Source: Rhodoferax sp. (lineage in GTDB: Bacteria; Pseudomonadota; Gammaproteobacteria; Burkholderiales; Burkholderiaceae_C). From it: a stretch of 64,000 nt of DNA. The stretch lies in contig NZ_JAQTWL010000004.1 in the NCBI RefSeq assembly GCF_028689295.1, positions 124,001 to 188,000 of the forward strand, in the 5' to 3' direction. Under the pieces are notes generated by a model that was not told the origin of the DNA, did not search any database, and saw only the letters and a program-made list of their open reading frames with translations. The stretch's first letter is position 1, and every line of letters begins with the position of its first letter. A program made the position numbers and the translations under genes. Positions 23,673-32,119 of this stretch are shown here, in pieces.

Positions 23673-23681
23673 TTATCCACA
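23673..23681 (+). other. isolated consensus DnaA box
   Basis: The 60-base gap after the amidase gene contains TTATCCACA, a perfect match to the strong DnaA-box consensus. Only this one copy is seen here and no origin genes are near, so it may be a titration or regulatory site, or chance. Confidence 0.3.
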
Positions 23682-23715
23682 AGGTAGCGCACATAAACTT
23701 TGGGTAAGTTTTTTT

Positions 23716-24333
23716 ATGCATCACACGCCTGACAAAGACGCCATCGCCATGCTGCCGCCCTTTGCGCGGCTGGGGCTCGATCGCATTGCGCTCGTCACTT
23801 CAGAGGCTCAGGCCCATGCCGCCTTTGCAACGCTGGCTGTTGCACGTGCCTGGGGTTTTGACACCGAGTCGAAACCAACCTTTCGTGTCGGCGAAGCGTC
23901 CGACGGGCCGCACATCCTGCAGTTGTCCACACCTGAGCGCGCCTGGGTCTTCCAGTTGCACGACCCCACCTGCCGCGCCGTGGCGGCTGAGTTGCTGCAA
24001 ATGAAAGGTGTTGCCAAGGCCGGCTTCGGCCTGCGCGACGACCGCAAGCGCATTATTGAAAAACTGGGCGTGGAGCCCGTCGGCATCCTGGAACTGAACA
24101 CCGTGTTCCGGGAGCGCGGTTACCGCAAGGACATGGGGGTGAAAGGTGCGGTGGCGGTGCTGTTCCAGCAGCGCTTCATCAAATCAAAAAAAGCCGCCAC
24201 CAGCAATTGGGCCAATCCCCAGTTGACCGAGGCGCAACTGGTGTATGCCGCCAACGACGCTTATGCCGCGATCCGGGTGTTCGATGCGCTGGGGCTGGGG
24301 CTCAGCCCCGGGATGACCAGCTTCAGTGGGTGA
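23716..24333 (+). CDS. 3'-5' exonuclease, DEDDy (RNase D-like) family
   Basis: A 205-residue stand-alone exonuclease domain. The DEDDy residues are visible: D and E in FDTES, the next D in the GLRDD segment, and Y/D in YAANDAYAAIRV. No HRDC domain follows, so it is smaller than RNase D. Its end overlaps the convergent small gene by 11 bases. Nucleic-acid substrate unknown. Confidence 0.85.
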   Translation: MHHTPDKDAIAMLPPFARLGLDRIALVTSEAQAHAAFATLAVARAWGFDTESKPTFRVGEASDGPHILQLSTPERAWVFQLHDPTCRAVAAELLQMKGVAKAGFGLRDDRKRIIEKLGVEPVGILELNTVFRERGYRKDMGVKGAVAVLFQQRFIKSKKAATSNWANPQLTEAQLVYAANDAYAAIRVFDALGLGLSPGMTSFSG

Positions 24334-24571
24334 CGAACTCGTAGGCCACTTCTTCGCTGTCCACCATGTCGAGCAGGTCGTTCAGCAGGTCGTCGTCCTC
24401 CGTGCTGCTCCAGGTTTCCTCGGGGTCGCTGGCAAACAGCGGCTCGATGGCGATGTCCAAAAATTGACCGTTGGGCAGCTTCAACACGTGGCCGCCCTCC
24501 GAGGTTGCCGCCAGTTCCCAGTCGTCCGGGACCGACATTTCCAGCTTGATGGTGACATTGAGTTTTTTCAT
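24323..24571 (-). CDS. conserved hypothetical protein, 82 aa
   Basis: Small acidic protein. It starts MKKLNVTIKLEM at 24571 behind AAGGA, which is better than the longer frame from 24643. The first half looks like beta strands (DDWELAATSEGGHVLKLPNG), and the C-terminus is strongly acidic. I do not recognise the family. The composition fits the core genome. Confidence 0.65.
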   Translation of the reverse strand: MKKLNVTIKLEMSVPDDWELAATSEGGHVLKLPNGQFLDIAIEPLFASDPEETWSSTEDDDLLNDLLDMVDSEEVAYEFVTH

Positions 24572-24646
24572 GGTGTTCCTTGATTGCCAAGACGGCGAGG
24601 TTAACCGAAATGGTTTGGCAGGCATAGTGCGGCGCGTGCGCATGGC

Positions 24647-25546
24647 TTACAGCCCGCGCTGCCAGCTCGGTCGCAGTTTGGCAGACTCGGGGCGATGCAT
24701 GGCATTTTCGACCTCTCGCAACAAACGGTCTTTTTCCGCGCCCAAAATCCCCTTGAGCACCAGCCAGTTTGAGGCATGGTCGCTGCGAAAAACGGTGCGC
24801 TTGAGCTCCAGCGCCCGCAGAAACTGCGCCATTTCGGCAAACAGCTCCTGCGGGTTGAGCGGTTCCCACTGCGGAAAACCCTGGCGAAACCGGTCTTCGC
24901 CCTGCGGAAAACTCACCACCAGCGTGGCCAGAAACTCCGGCTGGGTCAGGTTGACCAGGCGGGCCGAGTTGGCTGCATGTTGCTGCGACAACTGGCGGCC
25001 GCCGAGCCCGTTGAGCAACATCACCGAGCGGGTGATGCCAGCCGCGCCCAGCTTGTCCAAAGCGTCGCGGGTGGTCTCAAAAGTTTCGCCCTTGTTGACG
25101 TGCCGCAGCACGTCATCGTCGCCGGACTCCGCGCCCACATACACCAGCGACAAACCCGCTGCGTGCAACTCCAGCAGTTCCTGCACCGTTTTGTGGCGCA
25201 GGTTGCGCGGCAGGCAGTAGCTGGAAATGCGCCGCACTTTGGGCAGATGGGTTTTGATGGCGGTCAGCAGCGTCATCAGCCGCCGGGTGGACAACACCAT
25301 GGCATCACCATCGCCAATAAAGACCCGCTGCACCTGGCCGGCGAACTGTTCACCGCAGTGGCGAATGGCGTCCAGGGTCTCCTGCTCGTCACGCACGCCA
25401 AACTTCTTTTGCGGCGCGGTGTACATCTCGCAATAGGTGCACTGGTTCCACGAACAGCCATTGGTGATCGGCAGGATCAGCGACTCGGCTTCGCTTGGCG
25501 GCCTGAACACCGGATCGACATAACGGATGGGGAAAATCTGGCTCAT
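24647..25546 (-). CDS. radical SAM protein (B12-less, Elp3/MiaB-like branch)
   Basis: A 299-residue radical SAM enzyme. The iron-sulfur cysteines are in NGCSWNQCTYCEMY, a Cx4Cx2C spacing instead of the common Cx3Cx2C; this variant is regular in this subfamily. GDGDAM and the YVGAESGDDDVLRHVNKG segment are the SAM- and substrate-side motifs. It overlaps DUF427 by four bases (ATGA), so the two are co-translated. Reaction unknown. Confidence 0.85.
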   Translation of the reverse strand: MSQIFPIRYVDPVFRPPSEAESLILPITNGCSWNQCTYCEMYTAPQKKFGVRDEQETLDAIRHCGEQFAGQVQRVFIGDGDAMVLSTRRLMTLLTAIKTHLPKVRRISSYCLPRNLRHKTVQELLELHAAGLSLVYVGAESGDDDVLRHVNKGETFETTRDALDKLGAAGITRSVMLLNGLGGRQLSQQHAANSARLVNLTQPEFLATLVVSFPQGEDRFRQGFPQWEPLNPQELFAEMAQFLRALELKRTVFRSDHASNWLVLKGILGAEKDRLLREVENAMHRPESAKLRPSWQRGL

Positions 25547-25821
25547 GCCACCTTGATGGCATTGCCGAACGCCACGCGGCCGCGCACCATGTCAGCCTCG
25601 GGCTTCGGGTCGGGGTAGTACCACACGGCATCGGTGAGCATCTCGCCGTTGATCAGCAGCGAGTAGTAGCTGGCCTGGCCCTTCCAGGCGCAACTGGTTT
25701 TGTGATTGCTGAAGGTGACGTACTCTTTTTTCAACGCGCTCTCGGGAAAGTAATAGTTGCCTTCCACCAGCACGGTGTCGTCACTCTCGGCGATGACGAT
25801 GTTGTTCCAGCTTGCTTTCAT
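25543..25821 (-). CDS. DUF427 domain protein
   Basis: Compact all-beta protein of 92 residues with the DUF427 hallmark pattern (VEGNYYFPESAL, SCAWKGQASYYSL, WYYPDPKP). Function not established. It is the first gene of a two-gene unit with the radical SAM protein, which suggests a shared role. The divergent M14 peptidase gene starts 133 bases away. Confidence 0.85.
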   Translation of the reverse strand: MKASWNNIVIAESDDTVLVEGNYYFPESALKKEYVTFSNHKTSCAWKGQASYYSLLINGEMLTDAVWYYPDPKPEADMVRGRVAFGNAIKVA

Positions 25822-25954
25822 GGTTTAAAGTTTCTCCGGTGCGCAGTGACCGGGCGATGTTACAGCGTCGGGTAGTCGGTGAGGCCGGTCGGCCTGCGCC
25901 ACCCAGATAATCGCCCTGTTCCTTTCACGCAGCATTCAACCCGGCAAACATCCC

Positions 25955-26878
25955 ATGAGCGATTCACAGTTTTACCCCATCGGTACCCCCGGCCAGGCTT
26001 GGGGGCCGGCAGAGCTGGCCCAATGGCGCATGCGCCAGGTGCGCCAGCGCAGTTATGCCGACGATGTGCTCAGCAGCATCGAGCGCTTCGCCGAGCGTTT
26101 TGACGTGTCGAGTTACGGTGAAGTGGCCTATGCGGACGAGCGTTTTCCCCTGCTGACCATCCGCAGCCGCAACTGGCGCCCGGAATTGCCCACCGTGCTG
26201 GTCACCGGCGGTGTGCACGGCTACGAGACCAGCGGCGTGCACGGCGCGCTGCGCTTTGTGGACGAACACGCCCACGCCTATGCCGGCCGGGTGAACCTGC
26301 TGGTGGCGCCGTGCGTGAGCCCTTGGGCGTATGAACACATTCAGCGCTGGAACTTTGACGCCATCGACCCCAACCGGTCGTTTCGCGAAGTCAGTCCGGC
26401 GCAGGAGTCCGCCGCGCTGATGCGGCTGGTGACGCCGCTGCACGGGCAGTTTGCAGCCCACATCGACCTGCACGAAACCACCGACACCGACGCGTCGGAA
26501 TACCGCCCCGCCGTGGCCGCGCGTGATGGCAAGCCCTGTGAGCCTTGCACCATTCCGGACGGTTTTTACCTGGTGGACGACGCGGCCAACCCCCAGCCCG
26601 CGTTCCAGCAGGCCATCATTGAAGCCGTGGCGCGCGTCACGCACATCGCCCCGGCGGATGCGCAAGGCGGCATCATCGGCTCACCGCTGGTGGCGCAGGG
26701 TGTCATTCACTACGCCATGAAGGAACTGGGTCTGTGCGCCGGCATCACCGGCGCGCGCTACACCACCACCACCGAGGTTTACCCCGACAGCCACCGTGCC
26801 ACGCCAGAGCAATGTATTGGCGCGCAAGTGGCAGCGGTGTGTGCGGGGCTGGACTTTGTCTGCCAGAGCGGCCACTGA
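25955..26878 (+). CDS. M14 family zinc metallocarboxypeptidase/deacylase
   Basis: A 307-residue protein of the M14/succinylglutamate-desuccinylase fold. Zinc ligands are H and E in GGVHGYE and the later H in HIDLHE. No signal peptide is seen, so it is probably cytosolic. It could act on a peptide such as murein peptide or on an acylated amino acid; the sequence alone does not decide. Confidence 0.8.
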   Translation: MSDSQFYPIGTPGQAWGPAELAQWRMRQVRQRSYADDVLSSIERFAERFDVSSYGEVAYADERFPLLTIRSRNWRPELPTVLVTGGVHGYETSGVHGALRFVDEHAHAYAGRVNLLVAPCVSPWAYEHIQRWNFDAIDPNRSFREVSPAQESAALMRLVTPLHGQFAAHIDLHETTDTDASEYRPAVAARDGKPCEPCTIPDGFYLVDDAANPQPAFQQAIIEAVARVTHIAPADAQGGIIGSPLVAQGVIHYAMKELGLCAGITGARYTTTTEVYPDSHRATPEQCIGAQVAAVCAGLDFVCQSGH

Positions 26879-26949
26879 CGGCAAGCTGCAAGCCCGCATC
26901 AGTGGCAGGCTTTGGTGGGGCGTCGGGGACCTTTCGAACAGAAGGCGCT

Positions 26950-27360
26950 TTACATCTGTGCGGGCGCTGCCGCTTCGTCCATCCAGAACACCTCCCACTG
27001 GTGGCCGTCCAGGTCGGCAAAGCCGTGCTGGTACATGAAACCGTGGTCCTGCGGCGCATTTGGCGTGGTGGCACCGGCGGCCACGGCCTTGCGCACCACT
27101 TCTTCGGCCTCGCCGCGGCTGTCCACTGACAGCGCCAGAATGACTTCGGTGGCCTTGTGGGCGTCGCTGATCGGCTTTTTGGTGAAGCCCTGAAAGAAGG
27201 GCTCCACCAGCAGCATGGCGTAGAAGTTCTCGCCAATCTCCAGGCAGGCGCCTTGCGCGTTGGTGAATCGCTGGTTGAACGTGAGACCCAGGGCCTTGAA
27301 GAAGGCCTGCGAACGGGCCATGTCCTTGATGGGCAGGTTGACGAAGATTTGTCGGAACAT
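26950..27360 (-). CDS. VOC family (glyoxalase/bleomycin-resistance fold) protein
   Basis: A 136-residue protein with paired beta-alpha-beta-beta-beta modules of the VOC fold; it ends with DLDGHQWEVFWMD, which places the metal-ligand glutamate of the second module. AGGAG lies before the start. Third gene of the VOC-YciI-VOC unit. Substrate unknown. Confidence 0.83.
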   Translation of the reverse strand: MFRQIFVNLPIKDMARSQAFFKALGLTFNQRFTNAQGACLEIGENFYAMLLVEPFFQGFTKKPISDAHKATEVILALSVDSRGEAEEVVRKAVAAGATTPNAPQDHGFMYQHGFADLDGHQWEVFWMDEAAAPAQM

Positions 27361-27396
27361 GATGGGTTCTCCTGGTCGTTGGTGAGTGCGCGAGGC

Positions 27397-27819
27397 TCAG
27401 GCTTTCTGGCTGGCTTCCATCTGCTTGAACTTGTCCAGCGCCTGGCTGGGCGGGAACTCGTCGAGCTCGATGAGTTGGCGCAGCTCGATCACGGCCTCTT
27501 TGCCTTTGCCGGCCGGGTTGGGGAAACGCCGGCTCCATTCCAGGGCTTCTTCGCGGTTGCGCACCTTGATCAGTGTGTAACCGGCGATAAGTTCCTTGGC
27601 TTCGGAAAACGGCCCGTCCACGATGCGTTTGCCCTCTGGGCCATAGTGCACGCGCCAGCCGGTGCGGCTGGGGTGCAGGCCGCTGCCGTCAAGCAGCACG
27701 CCGGCGCGCATCAGCTCCTCATGGTAGGCGGCCATCTCGGCCATCAGTTCCTCGGGGGCTTCGGGCGTGACCTCGGCCTCGAACTCGGGGCAGGATTTGA
27801 CGATGATCATGAATCGCAT
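27397..27819 (-). CDS. YciI family (DGPF domain) protein
   Basis: A 140-residue protein with the YciI-type core MRFMIIVK and the DGPF signature in IVDGPFSEAKELIAGY. GAAGGAGA precedes the start. The family is often found with VOC proteins and SigJ-type sigma factors; no such sigma is adjacent here. Enzymatic role is not established for this branch. Confidence 0.85.
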   Translation of the reverse strand: MRFMIIVKSCPEFEAEVTPEAPEELMAEMAAYHEELMRAGVLLDGSGLHPSRTGWRVHYGPEGKRIVDGPFSEAKELIAGYTLIKVRNREEALEWSRRFPNPAGKGKEAVIELRQLIELDEFPPSQALDKFKQMEASQKA

Positions 27820-27838
27820 GGGGGTTCTCCTTCGTGGC

Positions 27839-28279
27839 TCAGGTCTTGCAGGCCGGCGGCGCCATGTCTGGCTGCATCATGCTGTTGTGGTTGCCTTCGG
27901 TATCGCGGAACACCACGTACTCGCCCACGCCGGGAATCGCCATGGGTTCGCCGATCACCTCACCGCCCGCCGCCTTGACGCGCTGCATGGCCGCGCGGAT
28001 GTCTTCGACGCCAATCACCACCGACGGGTGCTGCATCGGCCAGTCTGGCTTGAAAGGAAACAGGCCGCCGTTGATAGAGCCCAGCGCCGCTTCGGGCGGC
28101 ACGGCCGGTCGTGCGCCGGGCGGCGCGGTGCTGACCAGCAGGTGGTCGCCCATCTCGGGGCCGAGCATCTGGTGGGTCCAGCCAAAGGCGGCGGCGTAAA
28201 AGCGCGCTGCGCGCTCGCGGTCCTTGTAGGGCATTTCAAAATGCACGACGGAACACATGGGAACGGTGGTAGTGCTCAT
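27839..28279 (-). CDS. VOC family protein
   Basis: A 146-residue VOC-fold protein and the first gene of the VOC-YciI-VOC unit. It begins CSVVHFEMPYKDRERAARFY, typical of the family, and ends near GEYVVFRDTEGN, with the ligand-side acidic residue. GAGGAGA precedes the ATG. The 129-base gap to the next gene shows nothing. Confidence 0.83.
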   Translation of the reverse strand: MSTTTVPMCSVVHFEMPYKDRERAARFYAAAFGWTHQMLGPEMGDHLLVSTAPPGARPAVPPEAALGSINGGLFPFKPDWPMQHPSVVIGVEDIRAAMQRVKAAGGEVIGEPMAIPGVGEYVVFRDTEGNHNSMMQPDMAPPACKT

Positions 28280-28408
28280 GGACTTCTCCTCACAGGTTCA
28301 CCTTCGCTCACTTCACCAGTTGCAATTTTGACCACAGCCTAAAAACCCTGATATTCCACATGGATATGCGGTGGCGAGTGGTCGTCGTGCCACGCTCTCC
28401 TTTATGGG

Positions 28409-31255
28409 TCAGACGAGCCTGGCTTTGCGTTTTGACTTGGGTTTGTCAGCAGGCAGCAGGCTGGTGTACTTTTGGTACAGCTCAAACAAAAACGCCACGC
28501 GCTCGGCGTCGCTTTTGTAGTGCTTCTTGCCACCACTGACCTCGTAGGCTTTGTCCACGGCTGTATCCAATCTTAGGTGCGCCTTGAGCAATTCGGGCGG
28601 CATGGTGAGCGGGTCGTACAGGTCGGCCAGCGTGGCGGGCTGATCGCCGGTCTGGAATCTGGCGCGTACGTCGAGCACGGTTTGCGCAGCGGCTTCAATG
28701 GCTGTTTGCGATGGATGATGCGGCGTTAAAGGCTCAGTAGTCTTGGCGACTGAAGCAAATTCTGGCCAGGGGAAGTTGTTGTAAACGATGTCTTTGGAAT
28801 AGCGGTAGCGGCTTTCGAGTCGACCACAAGTGGCTCGTACCCAGGCGTTGTGCATGGTGCTGGAGAGGACGCCGAAGTGAAACAACGTTGCATTGGGCGC
28901 GAGTTTGACCAGATTGCTGCATAAGGTGGCTGGCTGCTCAAAACCAAAGGGAATGAATAGCCGACGCTCTGACGAGACTTCAGGCATCACCAAATAAGGC
29001 GTGGTTGGCATGTTTTCCACATGAAAACGTGTCGGTGTGGCAGCCAGCTTTTGCGTGGGCAGACTCTTGCTGTTTAGCCGGGCAGCCTTGACCGCCTGCA
29101 CTCGCTTCATGGCTTGCGGCATGGCGCGCAATTCGCCAGGAAGGCAGTCGCCCAACCACAAGCACCAACGTTCGTAGCCATTGATGAATTCAATCGAACC
29201 CAGCCAGCGGCGAAACCATTTTTCGCTGGCCGGTTCTTCAGCGATAAATGCTAGCTTCTCTTCCGTGGTGAAAAGGTAATTACCGTCGTCAATGGGTTTG
29301 TTGCCAATGCCGATTTCTGGCACATCGCAAATCGGTTTGGATCGACGCGGCAACACCACATCAGGCGCGTCAACCAAATACGGGTTGATATTGGCGACTT
29401 GGACAGCATGCGGCTCGCCCCGGATGTCGTCGTATTCAAAAATCACTTTGCCCGGCAGGTCTTGCAGCCCAAACCCAATGATCACGCAATGCACGGCGGC
29501 CTTGCCAGAAGCCTCGTTGCTCCAGCTGAAGGTGCGGTGCGCGAAGTGAATGTGCACACCTTGCGCCAGCAGCCAGCCCCACAACACGCCGACCTGTTCG
29601 CCTTGCGTGATGCTGTTGGTGGAAACGAAGGCACACCGGGTATTTGCCGGCGCCGCAGCACTCGCCAGCACATCACCACGCAGGTAATGCGCCGCCTTCA
29701 CATACCAGGCCGCCACAAAGTCCAGCAAACCCGCGTTGCCAACGCCTGCAAAGACCAGTTGGGTGTCTTCACGCTGGCTATCGTCCATGAACTTGGCGCC
29801 CACAAACGGCGGATTCCCCAGCACAAAACTGCAGCGCTCAGCCGGAATCACCTCGTTCCAGTCCAGACGCAGCGCATTGCCGTGCACGATGTGCGGCGAG
29901 GTGCGCAGCGGAATGCGGGCAAAGTACAGGCCGAATTCTTCGCTCACGCGCAGGTTCATCTGGTGATCCATCAGCCACAGCGCCACCTGGGCAATCTGGG
30001 CCGGGAACTCTTCGATCTCGATGCCGTAAAACTGATCGACATTGATGCCAATCAGGCCATGAATGTCCAGCCCCATTTGCCCGTCGGTAATGCTGGCGCG
30101 CAGCACGGCCAATTCAAGCTCACGCAACTCGCGGTAGCTGATCACCAAAAAATTTCCACAGCCACATGCTGGGTCAAAAAAGGTGAGGGTGCGCAGCTTT
30201 TTGTGGAACTCGAACAGCCGGTTCTTGTTGTTTTTGACCTTGGCAAATTCTGCCCACAACTCATCCAGAAACAACGGCTTGATCAGCTTGAGGATGTTTT
30301 CCTCGGACGTGTAATGCGCGCCCAAGTTGCGCCGCGCCTTGTCGTCCATGATGCTCTGGAACAGGCTGCCAAAAATGGCCGGGCTGATCGATGACCAGTC
30401 CAGCGCGCAGGCATCGAGCAGCGCCTCGCGCATGGCAGCGGTGAAGTCGGCCATGGGCAGCGGCTCGGAAAACAGCTTGCCGTTCACATACGGGAACGCG
30501 GCCACCTGTTCGTCGAGCGCCTGGCTGCGCTTGGGCTCGTCGGTATTGAGCACTTGAAACAGTTGCGCCAGACGCGAACCCAGGTCGGAGCCATCCGCTG
30601 CGGTGCGCTCTTCGATGAAGGTGCGCAACGACTGCGCCGGCTGAAAAATGCCGGTGTCGTCGGCAAACAGGCAAAACAGCAGGCGCACCAGCAGCACTTC
30701 GAGCGGGTGGCCGCTGTAACCACTGGCCTTGAGGGCGTCGTGCAGGCGCCCCATGCGCTCGGCAGCCTTGATGTTGACCGGGTTTTGCGGCTGGATGGTC
30801 TGCACCTTGTAACCCGCCACAAAGCCGAACAGCTTGATGTGTTTGTGCAGGTCTTTCAGGGCAAATTCAAAGGTCTCGTTGGTGGTGAGACGGTGCACGC
30901 GAAAACGTGCAAAGTCACAAACGATGACCAACTGGGGCAAGTCGCGCTCGGCGATACCGGGAAAGTAGGACAGTGCCTGCGTGAGTGCCGCGTCCAGATT
31001 TTTGCCGCGCGACTTTTGTTCCACCAGCAACATGCCGGGCCAGAACAGATCGACAAAACCATCGGTCTTGGCCTTGAGGCCGGGCAGCTTTTTGACCGCG
31101 TGCTCAAAGGTGGCCACGCGCTTGTCGGTGATGCCGAAGATCTCGAAAAAATCAATCCAGAACGGCTTGCCCTGGCTGTCCTCATTGGCCGCGTCAGACC
31201 AGGTGCGGCTGAAGGTAAGCGCGCGGGATTTGATTTCGTTCCAGGAGAGGGGCAT
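28409..31255 (-). CDS. MmeI-family type IIL restriction-modification enzyme (nuclease and adenine methyltransferase in one chain)
   Basis: A 948-residue protein that matches MmeI from its first residues (PLSWNEI, IDFFEVFGIT-like). The nuclease site is D69-x9-E79-x-K81, the MmeI D-x9-ExK motif. A helical spacer follows. The adenine-N6 methyltransferase has motif X near GAHYTSE, motif I DPACGCGNF (about 361-369) and motif IV NPPF (481-484). The target-recognition region is about 600-850, and a helical C-terminus ends in a basic tail. Such enzymes methylate one strand and cut about 20 bases away without a separate subunit. I chose ATG at 31255, not the frame start at 31339, by alignment to MmeI. 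The recognition sequence cannot be read here. Confidence 0.93.
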   Translation of the reverse strand: MPLSWNEIKSRALTFSRTWSDAANEDSQGKPFWIDFFEIFGITDKRVATFEHAVKKLPGLKAKTDGFVDLFWPGMLLVEQKSRGKNLDAALTQALSYFPGIAERDLPQLVIVCDFARFRVHRLTTNETFEFALKDLHKHIKLFGFVAGYKVQTIQPQNPVNIKAAERMGRLHDALKASGYSGHPLEVLLVRLLFCLFADDTGIFQPAQSLRTFIEERTAADGSDLGSRLAQLFQVLNTDEPKRSQALDEQVAAFPYVNGKLFSEPLPMADFTAAMREALLDACALDWSSISPAIFGSLFQSIMDDKARRNLGAHYTSEENILKLIKPLFLDELWAEFAKVKNNKNRLFEFHKKLRTLTFFDPACGCGNFLVISYRELRELELAVLRASITDGQMGLDIHGLIGINVDQFYGIEIEEFPAQIAQVALWLMDHQMNLRVSEEFGLYFARIPLRTSPHIVHGNALRLDWNEVIPAERCSFVLGNPPFVGAKFMDDSQREDTQLVFAGVGNAGLLDFVAAWYVKAAHYLRGDVLASAAAPANTRCAFVSTNSITQGEQVGVLWGWLLAQGVHIHFAHRTFSWSNEASGKAAVHCVIIGFGLQDLPGKVIFEYDDIRGEPHAVQVANINPYLVDAPDVVLPRRSKPICDVPEIGIGNKPIDDGNYLFTTEEKLAFIAEEPASEKWFRRWLGSIEFINGYERWCLWLGDCLPGELRAMPQAMKRVQAVKAARLNSKSLPTQKLAATPTRFHVENMPTTPYLVMPEVSSERRLFIPFGFEQPATLCSNLVKLAPNATLFHFGVLSSTMHNAWVRATCGRLESRYRYSKDIVYNNFPWPEFASVAKTTEPLTPHHPSQTAIEAAAQTVLDVRARFQTGDQPATLADLYDPLTMPPELLKAHLRLDTAVDKAYEVSGGKKHYKSDAERVAFLFELYQKYTSLLPADKPKSKRKARLV

Positions 31256-31400
31256 GGGCCAGCCTATTTTTTTAATTGCGAGGGCGACCAGATCGATCAG
31301 TGGTGCCAGACGATCACATCGTCCAATGTGATTCCCCAAAACTCACCACGTCGGCAGGCTGTCAGCCGGTCATTCGCCAAGTGCGACCCCACGAGGGTAG

Positions 31401-31724
31401 TCATGCCGATGCCAGGTTACTGAATACCTGTTTCAACACCCTAGGCTGTTGCTCGGCAATGGTGATCAACGTGCGCGCGGCGCCAGAGGGTTGTCGGCGG
31501 CCTTGTTCCCAGTCCTGCAGTGTGCGAACGGATACGCCCAACAAGTTGGCAAACTCCAGTTGGGACAAGCCCGATTTCATGCGGGCTAGCGTGACAGCAG
31601 GCACTTCGATGCTGGCAACCACTTTGCCTTTGCCTGCTTTCATTTGGCGCACCGACAGAAGGAGCTCGGCACCGATGTCGCGTTTGGCGTCGCGGGCGAG
31701 CAATTGTTTTTCAGTCATGGGCAT
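31401..31724 (-). CDS. higA: HigA-like antitoxin with XRE helix-turn-helix
   Basis: A 107-residue antitoxin and autorepressor. The helix-turn-helix is in MKSGLSQLEFANLLGVSVRTLQDWEQGRR; the N-terminal half should hold the toxin. ATG at 31724 is preferred because AGGAG lies seven bases before it; the reading frame opens six bases earlier with TTG. It overlaps the toxin gene by 14 bases, toxin first, as in higBA loci. Confidence 0.85.
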   Translation of the reverse strand: MPMTEKQLLARDAKRDIGAELLLSVRQMKAGKGKVVASIEVPAVTLARMKSGLSQLEFANLLGVSVRTLQDWEQGRRQPSGAARTLITIAEQQPRVLKQVFSNLASA

Positions 31725-32031
31725 TTTCAATCTCCTGCTTGAGCTGTTTCAGCACATCCGTTGGCACGTTGTCACGGGCGCTTTTGGCGTAGATCAACAG
31801 CAACCATATTTCACCATTTGCCAGCCTGTTGAAATACACCACACGCACGCCACCGCGCTTACCGGTGCCTTTGCGTGACCAACGCACTTTGCGAACACCA
31901 CCTGATCCTGGCACCACATCGCCTGCGTCTGGCGCATGGGCCAGCCAGCTTGCAAATTCGCCTCTTTCGTCTTCATTCCAATAGTCGGGCCACAGACCCT
32001 GAAAAAGTGGGGTTTCGACGATGGTCAGCAT
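31711..32031 (-). CDS. higB: HigB-like RelE/ParE superfamily toxin
   Basis: A 106-residue mRNA-interferase-type toxin. The segment GDVVPGSGGVRKVRWSRKGTG is typical of this HigB branch, followed by GGVRVVYF and the LLIYAKS strand. It is first in the operon with HigA. A -10 box lies only about ten bases before the ATG, so the mRNA would have almost no leader. Toxin activity is inferred from the family. Confidence 0.87.
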   Translation of the reverse strand: MLTIVETPLFQGLWPDYWNEDERGEFASWLAHAPDAGDVVPGSGGVRKVRWSRKGTGKRGGVRVVYFNRLANGEIWLLLIYAKSARDNVPTDVLKQLKQEIENAHD

Positions 32032-32040
32032 GGTGAGTCA

Positions 32041-32059
32041 ATTATACGGCTTTGCCGTA
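32041..32059 (-). promoter_or_regulatory. higBA promoter with overlapping operator
   Basis: On the minus strand TATAAT (32041-32046) is a perfect -10. An inverted repeat TACGGC-TTT-GCCGTA (32045-32059) adjoins and overlaps it, the expected place for HigA binding. No good -35 box is visible. The divergent NYN gene starts 60 bases away, so the same operator may affect both. Confidence 0.6.
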
Positions 32060-32119
32060 GTAACTCATCATTTTCCCCAACAAGCTTGTACGATAGCGTC
32101 AACACAAGGAGGATTCCCA

